Source of the DNA: Corynebacterium aquilae DSM 44791
GTDB taxonomy: Bacteria > Actinomycetota > Actinomycetes > Mycobacteriales > Mycobacteriaceae
Direction: 5' to 3'
Assembly: GCF_001941445.1 (NCBI RefSeq)
Contig: NZ_CP009245.1
Span: 1,945,992-2,009,991, forward strand
Length of the DNA stretch: 64,000 bases
This document shows, one piece after another, positions 56,374 through 64,000 of this stretch. The notes under the pieces are model-generated. The model saw only the letters and a program-made list of their open reading frames with translations. It made no database searches and was not told the origin of the DNA. How positions within the stretch are numbered: the stretch's first letter is position 1; each line of letters opens with the position of its first letter. A program made the translations under genes and the position numbers.

Positions 56374-58296
56374 ATGTGCGGCCTTCTCGGACTCCTCACA
56401 GCCCACGGCAATGCCGGAGAATTCACCTCCGCTATCGAAACCGCCCTGCCCTGCATGCGGCACCGCGGCCCTGACGAGGCAGGCACCTGGAATGACGGCG
56501 ACGCCATTTTCGGGTTCAACCGACTGTCCATCATCGATCTGGAACACTCCCACCAACCCCTCCAATGGGGTCCGGAGGACGAACCGGATCGCTACGCAAT
56601 GACCTTCAATGGCGAGATCTACAACTATGTAGAACTCCGCGAAGAGCTCACCCAGCTCGGCTACACCTTTAATACTTCCGGTGACGGCGAGCCCATCGTG
56701 GTTGGTTTCCACCACTGGGGCGTCGACGTCGTCAAACACCTGCGCGGCATGTTCGGAATCGCCATCTGGGATTCCAAAGAGCGCAAACTCTTCCTCGCGC
56801 GCGACCCCTTCGGCATCAAGCCCTTGTACTACGCCACCACCGACGCTGGCACCGTTTTCGCCTCCGAGAAAAAGTGCATTCTCGCCATGGCTGAAGATCT
56901 TGGTCTCGACCTGAGCCTGGATTTCCGCGCTATCGAGCACTACGTCGACCTGCAGTACACGCCAGAGCCAGAAAGCCTGCACGCCAACATCCGTCGACTA
57001 GAGTCCGGCACCTACGCGCTGGTTTCCCCCGGCGGTCAACTGGAACAGCACCGCTACTTTGAACCCACCTTCCCCGCAGTGAAGGTCACCAAAGATAAGG
57101 AGCAGGATCTTTTCGACCGCATCGCGGCCGCACTGGAGGACTCCGTTGCCAAGCACATGCGCGCGGATGTCACCGTCGGCTCCTTCCTGTCCGGCGGCAT
57201 CGACTCCACCGCCATCGCGACCCTTGCCAAACGTCACAACCCCAATCTGCTGACCTTCACCACCGGCTTCGAGCGGGAGGGCTACTCCGAGGTTGACGTG
57301 GCCGCCGAATCCGCAGCCGCAATCGGCGCTGAACACATCGTTAAAGTCGTCTCCCCAGAGGAATACGCCGACGCAGTACCGAAGATTATGTGGTACCTGG
57401 ATGACCCGGTGGCGGACCCCTCGCTGGTTCCGCTGTACTTCGTCGCAGCTGAAGCCCGCAAACACGTCAAGGTCGTACTTTCCGGCGAAGGCGCCGACGA
57501 ATTGTTCGGCGGCTACACCATCTACAAGGAACCGCTTTCCTTGGCGCCTTTCGAAAAGATGCCCTCTCCCCTGCTCAAGGGACTTAACAGGCTCAGCCAG
57601 GTATTGCCCGACGGCATGAAGGGCAAGTCTTTGCTGGAACGTGGCACCACCCCCATGGAGGAGCGCTACTACGGCAATGCTCGCTCCTTCAATTGGGAAC
57701 AGCTCAAGCGAGTACTTCCTGAAGCCCGCCACGAATGGGATCACACCGATGTGACTGCCCCCATTTACGCCAAATCCAAGGGCTTCGACCCGGTGGCTCG
57801 CATGCAGCACCTGGATCTGTTCACCTGGATGCGCGGCGACATCCTGGTCAAGGCAGACAAGATCACCATGGCCAATTCCCTGGAATTGCGCGTGCCTTTC
57901 CTCGACAAGGAAGTTTTCGCCGTCGCGGAAACCATTCCCTACGATCTCAAGATCACCGAAGGCACCACCAAGTACGCACTGCGTAAAGCCATGGAGCAGA
58001 TCGTTCCGGCACACGTGCTCCACCGCAAGAAGCTCGGCTTCCCCGTCCCGATGCGCCACTGGCTGGCCGGTGAGGAGCTCTACGGCTGGGCACAAGACCA
58101 GATTCAGGCCTCTGGCACCGAGCACATCTTCGACAAGAAGGCCGTGCTGGAAATGCTTGCGGAACACCGCGCCGGCGTCTCCGACCACTCGCGACGTCTG
58201 TGGACCGTGCTGTCCTTCATGATCTGGCACGGCATCTTCGTCGAGGATCGCATCGACCCGAAGATTGAAAACAAGGACTACCCCGTCAAGCTCTAA
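56374..58296 (+). CDS. ltsA: Glutamine-hydrolysing asparagine synthetase, LtsA type
   Basis: A 640-residue AsnB-family enzyme. MCGLLGLL gives the N-terminal nucleophile Cys2. The glutaminase domain (about 1-210) has RHRGPDEAG and FNGEIYNYVELREEL. The synthetase domain holds the ATP loop SFLSGGIDSTAIA and the later VVLSGEGADELFGGY. In C. glutamicum LtsA affects lysozyme and temperature sensitivity and is thought to amidate a cell-wall component. The length matches that protein as I recall it. GAGGA lies 11 bases before the ATG. Confidence 0.94.
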   Translation: MCGLLGLLTAHGNAGEFTSAIETALPCMRHRGPDEAGTWNDGDAIFGFNRLSIIDLEHSHQPLQWGPEDEPDRYAMTFNGEIYNYVELREELTQLGYTFNTSGDGEPIVVGFHHWGVDVVKHLRGMFGIAIWDSKERKLFLARDPFGIKPLYYATTDAGTVFASEKKCILAMAEDLGLDLSLDFRAIEHYVDLQYTPEPESLHANIRRLESGTYALVSPGGQLEQHRYFEPTFPAVKVTKDKEQDLFDRIAAALEDSVAKHMRADVTVGSFLSGGIDSTAIATLAKRHNPNLLTFTTGFEREGYSEVDVAAESAAAIGAEHIVKVVSPEEYADAVPKIMWYLDDPVADPSLVPLYFVAAEARKHVKVVLSGEGADELFGGYTIYKEPLSLAPFEKMPSPLLKGLNRLSQVLPDGMKGKSLLERGTTPMEERYYGNARSFNWEQLKRVLPEARHEWDHTDVTAPIYAKSKGFDPVARMQHLDLFTWMRGDILVKADKITMANSLELRVPFLDKEVFAVAETIPYDLKITEGTTKYALRKAMEQIVPAHVLHRKKLGFPVPMRHWLAGEELYGWAQDQIQASGTEHIFDKKAVLEMLAEHRAGVSDHSRRLWTVLSFMIWHGIFVEDRIDPKIENKDYPVKL

Positions 58297-58312
58297 GCAG
58301 GACAGTCCTTTC

Positions 58313-58355
58313 GGCCCCCACGACATTGGATCGATACATCCGGTGTGTGGGGGCC
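58313..58355 (+). terminator. Hairpin after ltsA
   Basis: GGCCCCCAC (58313-58321) pairs with GTGGGGGCC (58347-58355). It starts 16 bases past the ltsA stop. No T-run follows. Confidence 0.6.
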
Positions 58356-58378
58356 GCACCATTTCCGCCCGCGCAAAA

Positions 58379-58416
58379 GGCCCGGGTGGGGCAGCTGAAA
58401 CTATCCCACCCGGGCC
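58379..58416 (-). terminator. Terminator of the Fe-S carrier gene
   Basis: A perfect 12-bp stem, GGCCCGGGTGGG / CCCACCCGGGCC, with a 14-base loop; TTTTGCG follows on the minus strand. Confidence 0.78.
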
Positions 58417-58488
58417 TAAAGGATTTACTGCGACAACCGGCCCCAGCCTAAAAAGCTAAGGAGGCAGCGTCACAGCGTCTGCAATGTC

Positions 58489-58833
58489 TTAGTTGAAGGA
58501 GTCACCGCAAGCGCAGGAACCCGAGGCGTTCGGGTTGTCAATGGTGAAGCCCTGGCTCTCAATGGTGTCGGCGAAATCGATGCGGGCACCGGTCAGGTAC
58601 GGGGCGCTCATCTTATCCACGACCAGGCGTACACCGCCGACTACGTCGACCTTGTCACCATCGAGGTCACGATCGTCGAAGTACAGCTGGTAGCGCAGGC
58701 CAGCGCAACCGCCGGGCTGCACGGCAATGCGCAAAGACAGATCGTCACGGCCCTCTTGGTCGAGAAGGGCCTTCGCCTTAGCGGCGGCAGCGTCGGTCAG
58801 GATGACACCGGTTGCGGTCTCGGGAGCAGTCAT
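58489..58833 (-). CDS. erpA: A-type iron-sulfur cluster carrier (ErpA/HesB family)
   Basis: A 114-residue protein with the three conserved cysteines: Cys43 in PGGCAGLRY, and Cys107 and Cys109 in GSCACGDSF at the C terminus. These proteins carry Fe-S clusters to target enzymes, here perhaps including the nearby respiratory complexes. The ATG has AAGGAG ten bases upstream. It converges with ltsA. Confidence 0.95.
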   Translation of the reverse strand: MTAPETATGVILTDAAAAKAKALLDQEGRDDLSLRIAVQPGGCAGLRYQLYFDDRDLDGDKVDVVGGVRLVVDKMSAPYLTGARIDFADTIESQGFTIDNPNASGSCACGDSFN

Positions 58834-59460
58834 AGGAAGCTTTCTCCTTGAAGTGTGGTTGTTCGTCAGCGTGCTCAGCCTTTGGTGCACACAACGCCCG
58901 CCACCCGAAGGAATATTCCATACGAGAAGCAACGTCGAATGTTCAAGCCAGCGACGCTAGCGTCGCGACACGCTCACTGAGCGTCGATACCCCTGTGTTT
59001 AACTCCACAAGACGATGGCACCGGCTCATTGATAACACACCACGGTACTACGCGATTGCTTTCCCCGCAGCGCTGTGGTGAACAAAACCTTAGTTTTTTC
59101 AAACCATCTCCTACCCGAGGCCCACGGCGAGGCGCCCCAGTGCACACCACAGTCATTAATGGGGTCTTCCACCCCGCCTACATCACAGTGACCTTTATGC
59201 TGCTGGTCGGCCTCATCGGCTACCGCCGGGTAGTCATTTTTCCTACGCTACTGCCCCCGCCCACAGCTTCTTTCGACATCTTCCACCCTGGGCGAGAAAT
59301 GTAGTGTCGGAATAGCGCTAAGCCACCAGGGGCGCATGTGGCGTTGTTCCCAAGCCGATTCCGTTGGGCGATCACCATAGCCGTGTTTTCCGCAGTGGGA
59401 TCATCGGCGAGGCTTTAGGCGAGCCAAACTCACCGTTGTTGGCTTGAGCCTTGTAGCCTT
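58834..59460. other. Divergent intergenic region with a 16-bp palindrome
   Basis: About 630 bases between the Fe-S carrier gene and the DUF3043 gene. GCGACGCTAGCGTCGC (58951-58966) is a perfect 16-bp palindrome. It is followed by CGCTC-ACT-GAGCG and another GCGTCG. This looks like an operator or a structured site about 120 bases upstream of the Fe-S carrier start. No gene is supported. Confidence 0.5.
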
Positions 59461-60135
59461 ATGCCTGTGAAAAACAGCGAATCTGAGCACGCAAACGAAA
59501 GCGCGAAGACCGACGCGGAGCAGACCCTGCCCAAGGGCTACACCCCTCCCAAGGGTCGCCCGACACCGAAACGCAATGAGGTGGAAAGGGCGCACGGCGT
59601 TCGTCGTGGGCCGGTCAAGCCCCCGGAGACCCGCGCCGAGGCACGTCGTCGCCGCAAAGAACTGAAAAATTCCATGTCCAAGGCCGAGTACAAGGCCCTG
59701 AAGGATAAGGAGCGCGAAGAGCGCCTGGCGCACCGCAAGGCGGTGCAGGCCGGCATCGACCGCGGCGATGAACGGTACCTCCTCGAGCGCGACAAGGGAG
59801 AAGTCAAGGCGTTTGTCCGCGATTGGGTCGACGCCCGCCGTTTCGTCAACAACCTGGTCATGCCCGCCGCGCTGGTGCTGTTGGTGCTGATGCTGGTGTC
59901 CCAGTACCAAACCCAAATCGCCGGCCCCATGGCCTCGGTCGCGCTGATCGTGATGGCGATCTTCTTTATCGAAGGCATCATCATCGGCTCCCGCGCCAAC
60001 CGGGCTGTCCGCGCAAAGTTCCCGAAGACCACCGAAACCGGTTTCGGTCTTGGTTTCTACGCCTACTCCCGCGCAAACCAGCCCCGCAACTGGCGCTCCC
60101 CGAAGCCCCGCGTCGCCATCGGCGACAAGGTTTAG
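59461..60135 (+). CDS. DUF3043 family membrane protein
   Basis: A 224-residue protein. A long, highly charged cytoplasmic N terminus (1-125) with GRPTPKRNEVERA is followed by two membrane helices (about 131-148 and 155-176) and a basic C-terminal tail (GFYAYSRANQPRNWRSPKPR). The family is actinobacterial and has no known function. No ribosome site is visible before the ATG; a GTG two codons later is an alternative. The cobUTS genes follow 36 bases later in the same direction. Confidence 0.88.
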   Translation: MPVKNSESEHANESAKTDAEQTLPKGYTPPKGRPTPKRNEVERAHGVRRGPVKPPETRAEARRRRKELKNSMSKAEYKALKDKEREERLAHRKAVQAGIDRGDERYLLERDKGEVKAFVRDWVDARRFVNNLVMPAALVLLVLMLVSQYQTQIAGPMASVALIVMAIFFIEGIIIGSRANRAVRAKFPKTTETGFGLGFYAYSRANQPRNWRSPKPRVAIGDKV

Positions 60136-60171
60136 CAGCCCCCACACTCCGTACGAAAGCGGTGGCAGGCG

Positions 60172-60702
60172 ATGACGAAAACTCTCGTTTTAGGTGGGGC
60201 GCGCTCGGGTAAGTCCGACCACGCGGAAGGTCTCATTGGGGATCGTCCCTGCACTTATGTCGCCACGGCACGCCCCTGGCCGGGTGATGCGGACTTCGCG
60301 GCCCGCATCGCACGGCACATCCAGCGTCGCCCAGCACACTGGGTGACCGAGGACCGCATCAACGCCACCGAGGTTCTCACCCACCCCGAAAACACGACTG
60401 GCTGCGTGCTCATTGACGACATGGGCACGTGGCTAACCCACCTCATCGACGAGCGCGACGCCTGGTCCAAGCCCCGCGGAACCGTAGCTGACGCGGCAGA
60501 TGCGTTCCTTGCGGCGCTGCGGGACTGGCCGGCGGACCGCGACGTGGTCATCGTGTCCCCCGAAGTCGGGATGGGGGTCATCCCAGAACACGCCTCCGCC
60601 CGCCTGTTTCGCGACGAGATCGGTTTGCTCAACGCCCGCATCGCCCAGGAATGCGACCACGTGCTGTTAGTGGTTGCAGGTTTAGCCCTCGAATTGAAGT
60701 AA
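60172..60702 (+). CDS. cobU: Adenosylcobinamide kinase / adenosylcobinamide-phosphate guanylyltransferase (CobU)
   Basis: A 176-residue bifunctional enzyme that phosphorylates adenosylcobinamide and then makes its GDP derivative. The P-loop GGARSGKS is at 8-15. YVATARPWPGDADFAARIARH holds the guanylylation His region, and the C-terminal part has VSPEVGMGVIPEHASARLFRD. With cobT and cobS downstream it completes nucleotide-loop assembly of cobalamin. These genes can also serve salvage. Confidence 0.93.
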   Translation: MTKTLVLGGARSGKSDHAEGLIGDRPCTYVATARPWPGDADFAARIARHIQRRPAHWVTEDRINATEVLTHPENTTGCVLIDDMGTWLTHLIDERDAWSKPRGTVADAADAFLAALRDWPADRDVVIVSPEVGMGVIPEHASARLFRDEIGLLNARIAQECDHVLLVVAGLALELK

Positions 60703-60794
60703 GAAGCCGGCACAGTTTTCGCTGTCCGCACGTTTTTCATCTACGACCCACGATTCCTCGCGGGCCTTGTCCCACTCACTCTTAGGAGTACCCC

Positions 60795-61838
60795 ATGATG
60801 CAAGCAGAACTGTTCCCCCTAGTGGACGCCCCGCAGGAATCGGTGGCCGCCGAAGCGCGCGCCCGACAGCTGATCTTGACCAAGCCCGCCGGTTCGCTCG
60901 GACGGTTGGAGGAACTCGGGGTGTGGATGTCTGCCTGCCAGGGCCAGTGCCCGCCGCGCGCTATCACCTCCCCCAAAATCGTGGTCTTTGCGGGTGACCA
61001 CGGCGTCGCCCAAGCCGGGGTTTCCGCGTTCCCCACCGAGGTGTCCATCCAGATGGCCGCGAACATCGCGGGCGGCGGTGCAGCCATCAACGTGCTGGGC
61101 AGGGCTGCCGGCGCCAGCGTGCGGGTCGCCGATATTTCCCTCGACCACGACACCGATGCTCCGGAACATCTGCAGCGTTCCTGTGGCAACATCGCCGTGG
61201 AGGATGCCATGACCCAAGAGCAGGTCGTCGCGGCCATCAAAATGGGCATGAAGATCGCCGACGAGGAAGTCGATTCGGGGGCCGATCTGCTGATCGCCGG
61301 CGATCTCGGTATCGGCAACACCACCCCGGCTGCCGCCCTGATCGGGGCGCTAACCAACGAAGAACCCGTCGTGGTGGTAGGCCGCGGCACGGGCATCGAT
61401 GATGAGGGCTGGAAGCGCAAGGTCGCAGCGGTGCGCGACGCGATGTTCCGCGTTCGCACCCACACCCACGATCCCATCGCCGTGTTGCGCATGATCGCCT
61501 CCCCGGATTTGGCCGCCATGGCCGGCTTCCTGGCGCAGGCCGCTGTTCGCCGCACCCCCGTCATCCTCGACGGGGTGGTCGTTACCAGCGCCGCACTGGT
61601 CGCCAACAAGCTGGCTCCCGGCGCCCGCCGCTGGTGGGTAGCTGGGCACAAGGGCGCGGAACCGGCTCACTCTTTCGCGTTGAACAAGCTCAAGCTGGAA
61701 CCGGTGGTGGAGTTCGAGATGCGTCTGGGCGAAGGCTCTGGCGCCGCGGTTGCGTTGCCGATTGTGAAGGCTGCGACCGATATTTTGATTGATATGGCGA
61801 CCTTCGAGTCTGCCGGCGTGTCCGATAAGGACGCTTAA
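60795..61838 (+). CDS. cobT: Nicotinate-nucleotide-dimethylbenzimidazole phosphoribosyltransferase (CobT)
   Basis: A 347-residue enzyme that activates the lower ligand base of cobalamin to its alpha-ribotide. [14 protein letters not shown] opens the domain, [15 protein letters not shown] and [15 protein letters not shown] are family motifs, and the catalytic Glu is in [14 protein letters not shown] near the C terminus. AGGAG lies seven bases before the first of two ATG codons. It follows cobU by 92 bases. Confidence 0.95.
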   Translation: MMQAELFPLVDAPQESVAAEARARQLILTKPAGSLGRLEELGVWMSACQGQCPPRAITSPKIVVFAGDHGVAQAGVSAFPTEVSIQMAANIAGGGAAINVLGRAAGASVRVADISLDHDTDAPEHLQRSCGNIAVEDAMTQEQVVAAIKMGMKIADEEVDSGADLLIAGDLGIGNTTPAAALIGALTNEEPVVVVGRGTGIDDEGWKRKVAAVRDAMFRVRTHTHDPIAVLRMIASPDLAAMAGFLAQAAVRRTPVILDGVVVTSAALVANKLAPGARRWWVAGHKGAEPAHSFALNKLKLEPVVEFEMRLGEGSGAAVALPIVKAATDILIDMATFESAGVSDKDA

Positions 61839-61903
61839 GGTCGAATGCGCTTATGCCCTCGCTGTGTGCGGGGGCAGCGCTGTTTTTCTAGGAGGCGTGG
61901 TTC

Positions 61904-62776
61904 GTGTCCGGTAAAGCTGGTCCCGAAAACATCTCAGGTGTGCATGGCCCGGCCGTGGTCGAGGGCCTGGGTACTGCCTTTGCGTGGTTGACGGTATTCC
62001 CTGCCCGGGGTGCGCAGGTGTTCGACACGATCACCGGTCGTCGCGCCATGTTGAGCATGCCGGTAGTCGGCGCGGTGATTGGGGTGATTTTTGCGGTGCT
62101 TAGCAGCGCTGCGGTGAGGCTGAATCTGCCCGCTTTTTTCACCGCCGCTGTGCTGGTCATTGTGGGCGAATTGCTGACCCGGATGATGCACCTTGATGGT
62201 TTAGCGGATGTGGGCGATGCGCTGGGTTCTTATGCGGAGCCGGTGAAGGCTAGAGAGATTCTTGCCGATAAGTACACCGGCGCGCTGGGGTTCGGTGCAG
62301 TGTTGTTAACGCTTGGGGGCCTGTGGGCGGGGTTGTCCGCATTGTCCGCGGTGGGGCCGCTGGCGGGGTTGTTGGTGGGGTGTGTGCCTTTTGTGGCGCG
62401 TTTGGCTGCGTTGGCTGGGTGCACGGTGGCGTATGCGCCGTTGTCCGCGACGGGCTTTGGGGCGTTGGTTATTGGGACGGTGCCGTCGCTGTGGCACCGG
62501 GTGTGGGTCGTGGTGGGGGTGCTGGTGTGTGGCGGGGTGTCGGCCGCTGCCCTAGCCCCGGTGCTTCCACTGTCCTCGTGGGTGGTTGCGATGGTGGTTG
62601 TGGTGGTGGTGTTAGTGGTGTTGGCTCTGGTCAACGGGTTGTTGATGCATATGAGGCGTCGTTTTGGCGGTTTGAATGGGGATTGTTTGGGGGCGGCTAT
62701 CGAAATTGGTGGCGCGGTGTGTGCGGTGTTGTTGACTGTGGCTGTCTATGGTGTGGCGGCGGTAGCGACCGTCTAG
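61904..62776 (+). CDS. cobS: Adenosylcobinamide-GDP ribazoletransferase, cobalamin synthase (CobS)
   Basis: A 290-residue membrane enzyme that joins adenosylcobinamide-GDP and alpha-ribazole. About seven hydrophobic segments surround MHLDGLADVGDALGS, the Asp-rich motif, and RRFGGLNGDCLGA near the end. AGGAGG lies eight bases before the GTG, giving a firm start. The second half of the gene is unusually rich in G/T. It ends 81 bases before convergent ilvE. Confidence 0.95.
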   Translation: MSGKAGPENISGVHGPAVVEGLGTAFAWLTVFPARGAQVFDTITGRRAMLSMPVVGAVIGVIFAVLSSAAVRLNLPAFFTAAVLVIVGELLTRMMHLDGLADVGDALGSYAEPVKAREILADKYTGALGFGAVLLTLGGLWAGLSALSAVGPLAGLLVGCVPFVARLAALAGCTVAYAPLSATGFGALVIGTVPSLWHRVWVVVGVLVCGGVSAAALAPVLPLSSWVVAMVVVVVVLVVLALVNGLLMHMRRRFGGLNGDCLGAAIEIGGAVCAVLLTVAVYGVAAVATV

Positions 62777-62790
62777 GTGGGGGCTGCTAG

Positions 62791-62833
62791 CACTTTGGCC
62801 CCCACCACAGTGAGTGTGGTGGGGGCCAAAGTG
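62791..62833. terminator. Bidirectional terminator between cobS and ilvE
   Basis: A perfect 19-bp stem with a 5-base GTGAG loop. The arms are CACTTTGGCCCCCACCACA and its reverse complement. It lies between the convergent stop codons. Confidence 0.9.
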
Positions 62834-62857
62834 TTGGTGTTTGTTCGGGGGTGTCGT

Positions 62858-63961
62858 TTAGTCGACGAGGGTGACCATCCAGTTGTGGGTGTCGGCGACG
62901 GTGCCGCGTTGGATGCCGGTGAGGGTTTCGCGCAGCTGCATGGTGATGGGGCCGGTGGCGGCGTTGTTGATGTCGAAGTCGCCGCCCTTGCTCTTGACGT
63001 GGCCGACGGGGGTGATCACGGCGGCGGTGCCGCAGGCGAAGGTTTCGCTCATCTTTCCGCTGAGGGCGGCTTCTTGCCATTCTGCGGTGGTGATGATGCG
63101 TTCTTCGGTGGCGTAGCCGAGGTCGCGGGCGACCTGCAGCAGGGAGCGGCGGGTGACGCCGGGCAGCAGGGAGCCGGACAGTTCCGGGGTGACGATGGTG
63201 GCGTCTGCGCCTTCGCCGAAGACGAAGAAGAGGTTCATGCCGCCCATTTCTTCGACGTTGGTGTGGTGGATGGCGTCGAGCCAGACGACTTGGTCGCAGC
63301 CTTTTTCGGCGGCTTGTGCTTGTGCCAGCAGGGAGGCGGCGTAGTTGCCGGCGAATTTTGCTGCACCGGTGCCACCGGGGCAGGCGCGCACGTAGTCTTC
63401 GCTGAGCCAGACGCTGACGGGGTTGATGCCTCCGGAGAAGTAGGCGCCGGCGGGGGAGGCGATGACTGCGTAGGTGTAGGAGTTGGCGGGGCGCACACCC
63501 AGGGATGCTTCGGTGGAGATCATGAAGGGGCGCAGGTAGAGGGATTCTTCACCGCCGGCGGCGGGCACCCAGTCCTGGTCGACCTCGACGAGGACGCGCA
63601 GGGATTCGATGAAGTCCTCCACCGGCAGCTCGGGCATGGCCAGGCGGCGGGCGGAGTCGTTGAGGCGTTGGGCGTTGGCTTCAGGGCGGAAGGTTTTGAT
63701 GCTGCCGTCGGCCTGGCGGTAGGCCTTAAGGCCTTCGAAGATGGCCTGTCCGTAGTGCAGGACGCTGGTGGCCGGGTCGAGGCTGAGGTTGTGATAGGGC
63801 TCGATGCGGGCGTTGTGCCAGCCTTTGTCGGCGGTGTAGTCGATCAGTGCCATGTGATCGGTGAAGACGCGACCGAATCCGGGATTTGCCAGGATGCGTG
63901 CGAGTTCCTCGGCGCTGGTGGGGTGTTCGGTGCGGGTGATGGTGAAGTTCAGGTTCGACAT
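62858..63961 (-). CDS. ilvE: Branched-chain amino acid aminotransferase (IlvE)
   Basis: A 367-residue class IV PLP aminotransferase for the last step of Val, Leu and Ile synthesis. [14 protein letters not shown] is near the N terminus. [15 protein letters not shown] contains the PLP-binding Lys, and [14 protein letters not shown] and [14 protein letters not shown] complete the cofactor site. The ATG at 63961 follows AAAGA closely; an upstream GTG adds seven residues. The gene is complete, and only 39 bases remain before the right edge. Confidence 0.95.
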   Translation of the reverse strand: MSNLNFTITRTEHPTSAEELARILANPGFGRVFTDHMALIDYTADKGWHNARIEPYHNLSLDPATSVLHYGQAIFEGLKAYRQADGSIKTFRPEANAQRLNDSARRLAMPELPVEDFIESLRVLVEVDQDWVPAAGGEESLYLRPFMISTEASLGVRPANSYTYAVIASPAGAYFSGGINPVSVWLSEDYVRACPGGTGAAKFAGNYAASLLAQAQAAEKGCDQVVWLDAIHHTNVEEMGGMNLFFVFGEGADATIVTPELSGSLLPGVTRRSLLQVARDLGYATEERIITTAEWQEAALSGKMSETFACGTAAVITPVGHVKSKGGDFDINNAATGPITMQLRETLTGIQRGTVADTHNWMVTLVD

Positions 63962-64000
63962 GTCTTTAAAACTTACACTCACTGGGCTGGGCGCGCCCTG

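Overview
The window looks like a piece of a Corynebacterium chromosome, or a very close mycolic-acid actinobacterium. Evidence: an actinobacterial division and cell-wall (dcw) cluster with a meso-DAP type MurE; lipoglycan mannosyltransferases (MptA-, MptC- and PimB-like); a PASTA kinase beside an Rv2175c-like protein; an Rv2179c-like exoribonuclease; the CtaE-QcrCAB and CtaCF respiratory genes with a di-heme QcrC; and an LtsA-type asparagine synthetase beside ctaC. Gene names rest on motifs and remembered gene order. I cannot name the species.

Region 1 (1-20.5 kb, minus strand) is the dcw cluster, in transcription order mraZ, rsmH, ftsL, ftsI, murE, murF, mraY, murD, ftsW, murG, murC, ftsQ, ftsZ, pgeF, sepF, yggT. 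It encodes the cytoplasmic Mur ligases, the lipid I/II steps, the septal synthase pair FtsW/FtsI, and the Z-ring with its SepF anchor. Strong hairpins after ftsI, mraY, ftsW and ftsQ suggest several transcription units. Three 10-bp-phased GTGGGG boxes precede mraZ and fit autoregulation by MraZ.

Region 2 (20.5-31.4 kb) holds a DUF3040 membrane protein, a HEPN-like protein, a GNAT acetyltransferase, metF, a polyprenyl diphosphate synthase with mptA, the divergent pair Rv2175c-like/pknL, and mptC.

Region 3 (31.4-37.0 kb, minus strand) is the most unusual part. Four closely packed genes encode two YbjN-like small proteins, a divergent Hsp90-family ATPase and a 909-residue helical-repeat protein. 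I know of no assigned function for this set.

Region 4 (37.2-45.9 kb, minus strand) carries aroG, an RNase AS-like exonuclease, a membrane acyltransferase, plsC, a ROK glucokinase, pimB and two secreted NlpC/P60 hydrolases. The second hydrolase has a clear ydaO-type (c-di-AMP) riboswitch in its leader and a CRP/GlxR-like palindrome further upstream.

Region 5 (46.9-48.35 kb) is a complete IS256-family element with terminal inverted repeats and an 8-bp target duplication.

Region 6 (49-64 kb) holds qcrB-qcrA-qcrC-ctaE and ctaF-ctaC (bc1-aa3 respiratory chain), ltsA, an A-type Fe-S carrier, a DUF3043 protein, cobU-cobT-cobS (nucleotide-loop assembly of cobalamin) and ilvE. No tRNA, rRNA, CRISPR array or prophage was seen.
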